Of a stretch of 18,539 bases of DNA, positions 13,902 through 18,539 are shown one piece after another (within the stretch, counting starts at the first letter, position 1; the number at the start of each line of letters is the position of its first letter). The stretch comes from Coriobacteriaceae bacterium (GTDB taxonomy: Bacteria > Actinomycetota > Coriobacteriia > Anaerosomatales > SLCP01): contig PWVH01000127.1 of the NCBI GenBank assembly GCA_003563465.1, positions 1 through 18,539 on the forward strand, written 5' to 3'. The position numbers and the translations under genes were made by a program. The notes beneath the pieces are model-generated. The model made no database searches. It was given only the letters and a program-made list of their open reading frames with translations, and was not told the DNA's origin.

Positions 13902-13913
13902 CGCCGCCAACAC

Positions 13914-15017
13914 TCATGTCACCTTGCCGTACCAGAACGGATTCTTGCCGGTAAGGGCGAACCCCGCTTCGAGTGTGGAAGACAGGTGGACCAAGTACCG
14001 CTGAACAAGCTGCTCAACGTCCTCAACGGCCGCCCCTGCGACACTGGCTATCGTGTCGGTGCGACTGGCGGCAATCGAGACAGAGGAAGCGAGCTTGCAA
14101 TCGACCAAGTAGTGCGCGAGCAGATTCCGCAAGTGGCCCTGGCGCCGTATCCACCGTGCGTCCGAATGGCCGAGAACCTCACGCAGGACTGCGCGGGCCC
14201 GCTCCGACCCTTCCCGTTTGGCGAGGAGGCCGTCTTGGACAGCGGTGATGCCGGCCACTGCATGAAACGCCGTCAGGAACAGCAGCCTGAGACGAGTCAT
14301 GTTCCCCGACGGGAAGGCAGGTGAGATTACGAAGCGAGCGAGATTGACTGCTGCGAGAACGAGTGCCAGGGAGGCGCCAGCATCGATTCCACCTGAGCCA
14401 AGGGGACCGCGCCCAAAGAAGGCTTGGTACTTGATGTCCTGCGTCTCGATATCACCCAGGGCTGGCAACTCACCGCCAATACCGTTCTCGTTGATTCCGA
14501 AGAGGGCCAGCAAACGCTCGATGTACTGCCCGAAGGTATTGCCGAACGCGAACGCATTCTCCCCTGAGGTGTCTTGTGTGCCGAAGGCATAGATGGTGGC
14601 GTGTGTGGTCCAGAAGATATGGCCGCCACACATGGAGAGCCCGAGATCGCCTTGTAGCGCGCGCTTCAGAGGACCAAGAGCGCCGACGTGCGACTCATTG
14701 AAAGCTTGATACTGCTGCTTCGCTATCGCCAACAGCTCCTGCGAGACGTCTCCGATTGATCGATAGTCGAGCAACTTCGCCCTGTGGCGAGAAGACCGGA
14801 GGAACTCGATGTCGAGATCCGAGAAGGCGGACCGAGACTCCGGCGCGACGGTAGTGACGCAGTGATGGCTCTCGACGACGTACATAGAAAAGTGTGCGAC
14901 GAAGCCCTGGAACAGTAGCGCCGCCCGTGGATGAAGGGCGGCCGATCGAGACAGATGCAGCAACGCAACGGCGTCAAGCAGACACGCCTCAAGTGCCTGA
15001 TGATCCCCTTGGTCCAC
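13914..15017 (-). CDS. HEPN-motif protein (367 aa), first cassette gene
   Basis: GTG start at 15017 with GGAGG at 15026-15022 (a short 4-nt spacer). The protein is largely helical. Near the C-terminus lies RQGHLRNLLAHYLVD, in which R297-N-x-x-x-H302 is an Rx4H motif with the Asn after the Arg, as in catalytic HEPN RNases. The N-terminal third contains a helix-rich segment, and the middle (about 215-265) has long hydrophobic helices (ALVLAAVNLARFVI and later LLFLTAFHAVAGI). The family is not recognised beyond the motif. HEPN proteins cleave tRNA, rRNA or mRNA in toxin and abortive-infection systems; that role is inferred. The gene occupies the whole first cassette, from the junction core at 15042-15048 to attC site C. 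Confidence 0.6.
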   Translation of the reverse strand: MDQGDHQALEACLLDAVALLHLSRSAALHPRAALLFQGFVAHFSMYVVESHHCVTTVAPESRSAFSDLDIEFLRSSRHRAKLLDYRSIGDVSQELLAIAKQQYQAFNESHVGALGPLKRALQGDLGLSMCGGHIFWTTHATIYAFGTQDTSGENAFAFGNTFGQYIERLLALFGINENGIGGELPALGDIETQDIKYQAFFGRGPLGSGGIDAGASLALVLAAVNLARFVISPAFPSGNMTRLRLLFLTAFHAVAGITAVQDGLLAKREGSERARAVLREVLGHSDARWIRRQGHLRNLLAHYLVDCKLASSVSIAASRTDTIASVAGAAVEDVEQLVQRYLVHLSSTLEAGFALTGKNPFWYGKVT

Positions 15018-15041
15018 CCTGCCTCCGACGGGTCTTGGACG

Positions 15042-15048
15042 GTCTAAC
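15042..15048 (-). other. Right boundary junction core of the cassette array (GTTAGAC)
   Basis: On the minus strand this is GTTAGAC, a perfect GTTRRRY core and identical to the R' cores of sites B and C. No 60-140 bp partner with RYYYAAC and pairing arms is seen on its right (15049-15123), so it is not the end of an intact attC. It could be the end of an attI-like site or of a secondary insertion site. The 367-aa gene begins 25 bases beyond it. Confidence 0.55.
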
Positions 15049-15123
15049 CTAGGATTATACAGTCTGGATAAGCCGTCATATCCTGCATTATCGCATCACG
15101 CTGCCACGCTCAGCAGCCCAGGT
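15049..15123 (-). promoter_or_regulatory. Array-proximal region with a TATAAT -10-like hexamer
   Basis: TATAAT is found on the minus strand at 15059-15054, five bases before the junction core, in the right direction to transcribe the first cassette. No good -35 hexamer lies 16-18 bases upstream. A small hairpin, GCTGCCACGCTCAGCAGC (15099-15116), lies just after the stop of the restriction-modification gene and may help terminate it. If this is an attI-like site, the promoter would play the part of the integron Pc. Confidence 0.4.
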
Positions 15124-18100
15124 TCACCCGTCCCACTCCCACACGTCCGCCTTCACGCGCTCGTAGTTCGCGTCGAGCTCGGGACCCATGAGCACGAGCG
15201 CCGCAATCCGACGCACCATCTCGGTGACGTACCGCGCCTCTTCCGGCCGCAAGTCCCGCCCGAGCAGCGCGCGCTCACGGTACGACAGCCACTTCTTGAT
15301 CACCTGGTACCCGCCGATGGTGTAGCGCCACACGCTTTCCGGCACGCACCGCCAGTACGCGACGTCGTTCAAGTACACGTCGTAACACGCCTCGCCGAGG
15401 AGCGAGAGAGCCTGCTCCACGGTCCGAGCAAGCGACTCCGCACCTTCGGCGATGGCAGCGAACTCGTCGTCAGTGTACGGGCGCTCGGTGACCTGGCCGG
15501 TCGAGGGCATTGCGACGCCCCCCTTGCCGCGAATACCCCAGCGCGCAGTGACGGCCAAGTCGTATGACGGATCCAGAGATCGGTCTCCCGCCGAACACGA
15601 GAGAACGCCCATAATCCTGAGTTCTGGACGAAGACTGCCACTGCTCACGCCGTCCACCTCGGAGTTAACGCCGTGAAGCTCGGCGACCCGTTCACCGAGC
15701 GCTGCTGAGTGTTCGAGCAGCTCTGCGGCGTCAGGCAGTGGACACCGGGGCCAGTCCCTAATCAATGCGCTGCGATTCTCCGAACGATACGCGGGACTAC
15801 CAAGCGCCGCAGTGCAGTGCATGAATAGACTTCGCCGGTCCGCCGCCCGTTGGCTCGCATACTCGTTGGCTCGCGGACTGACGTTCGGCCGCCTACCTTC
15901 GGTCTGTTGGAGCAAGTCGTTGTGCTCGCCCTGTGCAAGCGTCAGCGGAAAGTAGCTCGATAATCCGTTGCCCATGTTGTCGGCCAGCGCAGTCACCACG
16001 TAGCCCCTGTCGAAGCTCTCCTTTGGCTCCTTCTGCCGAATCTCGAGCCATGGGGTCTGTCCATCTACATGCGGAACATACTCGGTGCGCTTCTCATCGA
16101 GCAGCTTCGTATCCGGCTCCCAGTACAGCCATCGCACGTCGAATGGCCGGTATGCATACGGGACAATCTGGGCCGACGTGAAGCCCTTCGAGACAAGCGC
16201 TCGTCTCGTACTCACAGGGTCGAAGCGAGCTGTATCGCGCATCACTGCTGGCCACTGGGCCGCTATCTCGGCGTCACTTGCGTCTGGGCTCAGGTATACC
16301 CGAATCCGCTCCTCCAGCCGCTCACGGTCGATGTCTACCACGAAGTCGTCGCGGCTTGTCTTCACACCAGGAAACGACACCGGAAATAAGTCGGGAATCC
16401 TCGGCCATGAGAGGTACCCCTCGGCGACCTGCGACGGCCGAAACGTAAGCCCGAGCGATAGCTCAGGCTCGTGGTGCTCGTACTCCTGCTCCTCGGCATC
16501 GGCAGCAGCGGCCAGCTCCGCCCGCTTCTGGCTCCCCCACCATTCGCGGTAGTGCACGCCTGGAGCGGAGCTCTCGTGGTCGCGTACCAGCATGGCGATC
16601 GCGGTGCCCACCTGGATCCCCTCGCGGTTCTTCTCGGTAGAGAAGATACTCGGGTCGGGCTTGCCCTCGGGGGTGAGCTTGCCGGTGCGGTACTTGTCGC
16701 CGTTGAGGTTGTCGATCCAGACGGTGTCGAACACGTCGAGGAACCGCTCGCGCATGCCGGTGAACGAGAGCCCGTCGAGCCACGAGTAGTTGCTGATGAG
16801 ACACACGACGCCTCTGCCGGTCTCCTCGACGATCTGGCGCTCGGCGAGCCGGAAGAACCGAACGTAGAGGTCGTTCAGGCCCTGGCCCTGCGGTTTGGGC
16901 GCGCGCTTGGTCGTGCGATAGGCCTCGGAAAGCTCGCGCTCCTCCCCCATCGCCATGCCCGCGTAGCTGTTGTACGGCGGGTTGCCCAACACCACGAGGA
17001 TGGGGGCTTCGCGCTTGACCTTGGCTGCGGCGTCGCGCTCCTCCTCGAACTCGAAGAGCAGCTGCGCGGGGTGCGCCTTGCGGTGCGGCTTGCCGGGCGC
17101 GTTGGGGTCTTCGGTGCTCCAGCCAGTGAGCGCGTTGGTGAGGTAGACGGCGGCGCGCTCGTGCTCGGCCACGTCCGAGGAGAGCGGCACGCCGAGCTCC
17201 TGCAGCAACAGCCCCAGCTGCAGGTGCGCGATCACGAAGGGCGCCGGCATGATCTCGAAGCCGACGACGCGCTCCATCGCGGAGCGCTTGACGTCGTGAC
17301 GCGTGAGCGCGTCGGCGCCCTTGGCGGTGAGCGTCTCGTCGATCTTGCGAAGCACCTCCACCAGGTACGCGCCTGTGCCGCAGCACGGGTCGAGCACGTA
17401 GACACTCGGGTCGGCAAGCCCGTCTGCGATACCGAGCTCCTCGCGAAGCGCCCAGTCCACGCGCGCGACCATGTACTTGACCACCTCGTCGGGCGTGTAC
17501 CAAACCCCGAGCTCTTTTCTGAGCTGCGGGTCGAAGGCCTCTAAGAACGGCTCGTAGAAGTACTGCACCGCGTGTTCCTCGGCGAAGCGGCGGAAGAACT
17601 CGTCGCGGTCCACGCGGTTCAAGACCTCCTCGGCCCAGTCGAGCACCTCGGCGATGTGTAGGTCGCGCAGCTTGCCTGGGTTGGAGAACTGGTAGAAGAG
17701 CTCGGAGACCATCGGCACGTGAAGCGTGGCGCTCGCGGTCTCCCACTCGAAGCGGCCGCCCCGCCCGGCCTCCGTGCTCACCTGCTCGCGCGTCCAGAGC
17801 ACCCAGGAGGCGAACATGCCGTAGAAGAGCGTCTGGACGAGCGTGGAGCGGAAGAAGTGGTCGCCGCGCTCGCCCTCGAACTTGAGTCCCAGCGCCTCTT
17901 CGAGCTGCTCGCGGAGCTGCTCGAGCGCGGGCAGCTCGCGGTGCTCGAGCCTGAGGCGCGCGGTGCGCGCGTAGCTCGCCAGGAACCAGGCGACGTCTTT
18001 GGGGTCGGCGAGAGGGGCGTTATGCAGCATCACGCGCCGCAGGAACTCGGTGAAGCCCTCGGCGGCCTGCTCGGCGTAGGCGCGCGGCTGGGCGACGCGC

Positions 18101-18539
18101 GCCCAGAAAACGGACTCGTTCTTGGCGAGCTGGCACGATTCGAGCGTGCGGGGCTCGCCGCCTGGCCCTCGGCCCACCAACACGAAGTCGCGCAGGTTCG
18201 TGACCAGCACCAGCCCGTAGTGCTCGACGTAGCGGGCGACCTGCTTGCTAGCCGCGATCGCGAAGACGTCGTCAGCGGCGCCCTTCACTTCGATCGCGCC
18301 GCGCGCGGGCGGCTGGCCTTCGAGCGGCTCGGCGTCTGAGGAGCGCTTGTACTGGTTTGCGGTGAAAAGCCCGCCGTCGGGATTCCCCGCGCCGCGGTTG
18401 GAAAGCTGCATGAACGCGCGGACCTTGGGCTTGAGCTTGTGGCCCACGTCGGTCAGGAGCTGTTCGAGCGCCCCGTAGTAGGAGACCTCGGCCACCCCCG
18501 CCCCGCTGGCGTGGATGTCGCGCAGCGCGGTGAAGTAGG
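15124..18539 (-). CDS. Type IIG-like restriction-modification fusion: nuclease, N6-adenine methyltransferase, specificity domain (5' end cut by window)
   Basis: The frame is open to the window's right edge (YFTALRDIHASGAG precedes the first in-window GTG at 18495). That segment looks like part of the protein, so the true start lies outside. About 1137 residues are visible. Near the N-terminus, NPDGGLFT and GAIEVKG (EVK encoded at 18291-18283) form a PD...ExK nuclease core. After a helical linker comes the methyltransferase: DPCCGTGAY (AdoMet-binding motif I, about 17370-17395) and GNPPYN (catalytic NPPY, about 16970-16988), which mark an N6-adenine enzyme. The C-terminal third would hold target recognition. 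No Walker A helicase motif is seen between nuclease and methylase, unlike type ISP enzymes. Base composition is less GC-rich from about 15530 to 16450, the presumed specificity region. It would methylate host sites and cut unmodified DNA. Confidence 0.88.
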   Translation of the reverse strand, partial: YFTALRDIHASGAGVAEVSYYGALEQLLTDVGHKLKPKVRAFMQLSNRGAGNPDGGLFTANQYKRSSDAEPLEGQPPARGAIEVKGAADDVFAIAASKQVARYVEHYGLVLVTNLRDFVLVGRGPGGEPRTLESCQLAKNESVFWARVAQPRAYAEQAAEGFTEFLRRVMLHNAPLADPKDVAWFLASYARTARLRLEHRELPALEQLREQLEEALGLKFEGERGDHFFRSTLVQTLFYGMFASWVLWTREQVSTEAGRGGRFEWETASATLHVPMVSELFYQFSNPGKLRDLHIAEVLDWAEEVLNRVDRDEFFRRFAEEHAVQYFYEPFLEAFDPQLRKELGVWYTPDEVVKYMVARVDWALREELGIADGLADPSVYVLDPCCGTGAYLVEVLRKIDETLTAKGADALTRHDVKRSAMERVVGFEIMPAPFVIAHLQLGLLLQELGVPLSSDVAEHERAAVYLTNALTGWSTEDPNAPGKPHRKAHPAQLLFEFEEERDAAAKVKREAPILVVLGNPPYNSYAGMAMGEERELSEAYRTTKRAPKPQGQGLNDLYVRFFRLAERQIVEETGRGVVCLISNYSWLDGLSFTGMRERFLDVFDTVWIDNLNGDKYRTGKLTPEGKPDPSIFSTEKNREGIQVGTAIAMLVRDHESSAPGVHYREWWGSQKRAELAAAADAEEQEYEHHEPELSLGLTFRPSQVAEGYLSWPRIPDLFPVSFPGVKTSRDDFVVDIDRERLEERIRVYLSPDASDAEIAAQWPAVMRDTARFDPVSTRRALVSKGFTSAQIVPYAYRPFDVRWLYWEPDTKLLDEKRTEYVPHVDGQTPWLEIRQKEPKESFDRGYVVTALADNMGNGLSSYFPLTLAQGEHNDLLQQTEGRRPNVSPRANEYASQRAADRRSLFMHCTAALGSPAYRSENRSALIRDWPRCPLPDAAELLEHSAALGERVAELHGVNSEVDGVSSGSLRPELRIMGVLSCSAGDRSLDPSYDLAVTARWGIRGKGGVAMPSTGQVTERPYTDDEFAAIAEGAESLARTVEQALSLLGEACYDVYLNDVAYWRCVPESVWRYTIGGYQVIKKWLSYRERALLGRDLRPEEARYVTEMVRRIAALVLMGPELDANYERVKADVWEWDG

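Larger units (their letters stand above)
8719..15048 (-). mobile_element. Array of integron-type gene cassettes without a visible integrase (CALIN-like)
   Basis: Five attC-like sites and one lone junction core delimit five cassettes. In array direction (right to left) the boundaries are near 15047, 13806, 12333, 10924, 10597 and 8725. Three sites share the same architecture and length (100-101 bp), with GTCTAAC/GTTAGAC-type cores and long self-complementary arms; two are degenerate. The protein genes all run right to left. The 442-aa gene's TAA lies inside the attC core, and the other cassette genes stop within a few to about 25 bases of a core, apart from the IS insertion in one cassette. 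This is the layout expected of cassettes captured by a tyrosine integron integrase. No intI gene is visible between the array and the restriction-modification gene on its right or the helicase operon on its left. Whether an integrase lies elsewhere in the genome cannot be known from this window. Confidence 0.75.

Noticed and set aside
16471..17544. Long plus-strand ORF opposite the methyltransferase
   Set aside because: It is an antisense shadow produced by very high GC at the third codon positions of the real gene, which carries the DPCCGTGAY and NPPY motifs on the other strand.
1..18539. CRISPR array, tRNA or rRNA genes
   Set aside because: No regularly spaced direct repeats of CRISPR type and no tRNA- or rRNA-like sequence were noticed. 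The only long repeated elements are the attC-like sites.

Overview
The window is GC-rich bacterial DNA with strong Shine-Dalgarno sites, frequent GTG/TTG starts and tightly overlapping operons. This fits a high-GC lineage such as Actinomycetota or Chloroflexota; that placement is an inference, because no housekeeping gene or rRNA is present. Almost every recognisable gene belongs to a defence, conflict or mobile-DNA family, so this reads as a defence island.

Layout. (1) 1-1007, minus strand: a compact operon of two very small genes (46 and 53 aa), an E2 ubiquitin-conjugating-enzyme-like protein with its catalytic-type Cys, and the first codons of a coupled gene cut by the window edge. (2) 1008-1376: a divergent control region with three inverted repeats. 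(3) 1377-8529, plus strand: a four-gene operon with all junctions overlapping, encoding a small PD-(D/E)XK nuclease, a 531-aa protein with an N-terminal SUKH-like domain, a 394-aa protein of no recognised family, and a 1273-aa DEAH-box helicase with an N-terminal zinc ribbon and a C-terminal S1 domain. A stem-loop follows. This combination is the best candidate for an undescribed conflict system. (4) 8719-15048, minus strand: an array of integron-type gene cassettes. Three well-conserved attC-like sites (100-101 bp, same architecture) lie at 10919-11018, 12328-12428 and 13801-13901, and two degenerate ones at 8719-8807 and 10592-10679. A lone cassette-junction core marks the right boundary at 15042-15048. 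No integron integrase gene is visible, so within this window it looks like a cluster of attC sites lacking an integrase (CALIN). (5) 15124-18539, minus strand: a large restriction-modification fusion (nuclease, N6-adenine methyltransferase, specificity domain), cut at its 5' end by the window edge.

Reading the array in its own direction (right to left), the cassettes carry: a 367-aa protein with an RNLLAH HEPN-like motif; a 442-aa protein with a C-terminal PD-(D/E)XK nuclease domain; a 50-aa membrane peptide whose cassette is split by an IS30-family element; a cassette of about 330 bp with no convincing gene; and a three-gene unit encoding two winged-helix-type proteins and a HEPN-like/winged-helix protein. 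A TATAAT hexamer 5 bp before the first cassette junction could promote the array.

The cassette calls rest on seen features: core heptamers, palindromic arms, an extra unpaired base on one arm, and stop codons at or just before attC. Functional roles in defence are inferred from domain families and context. No database search was possible.
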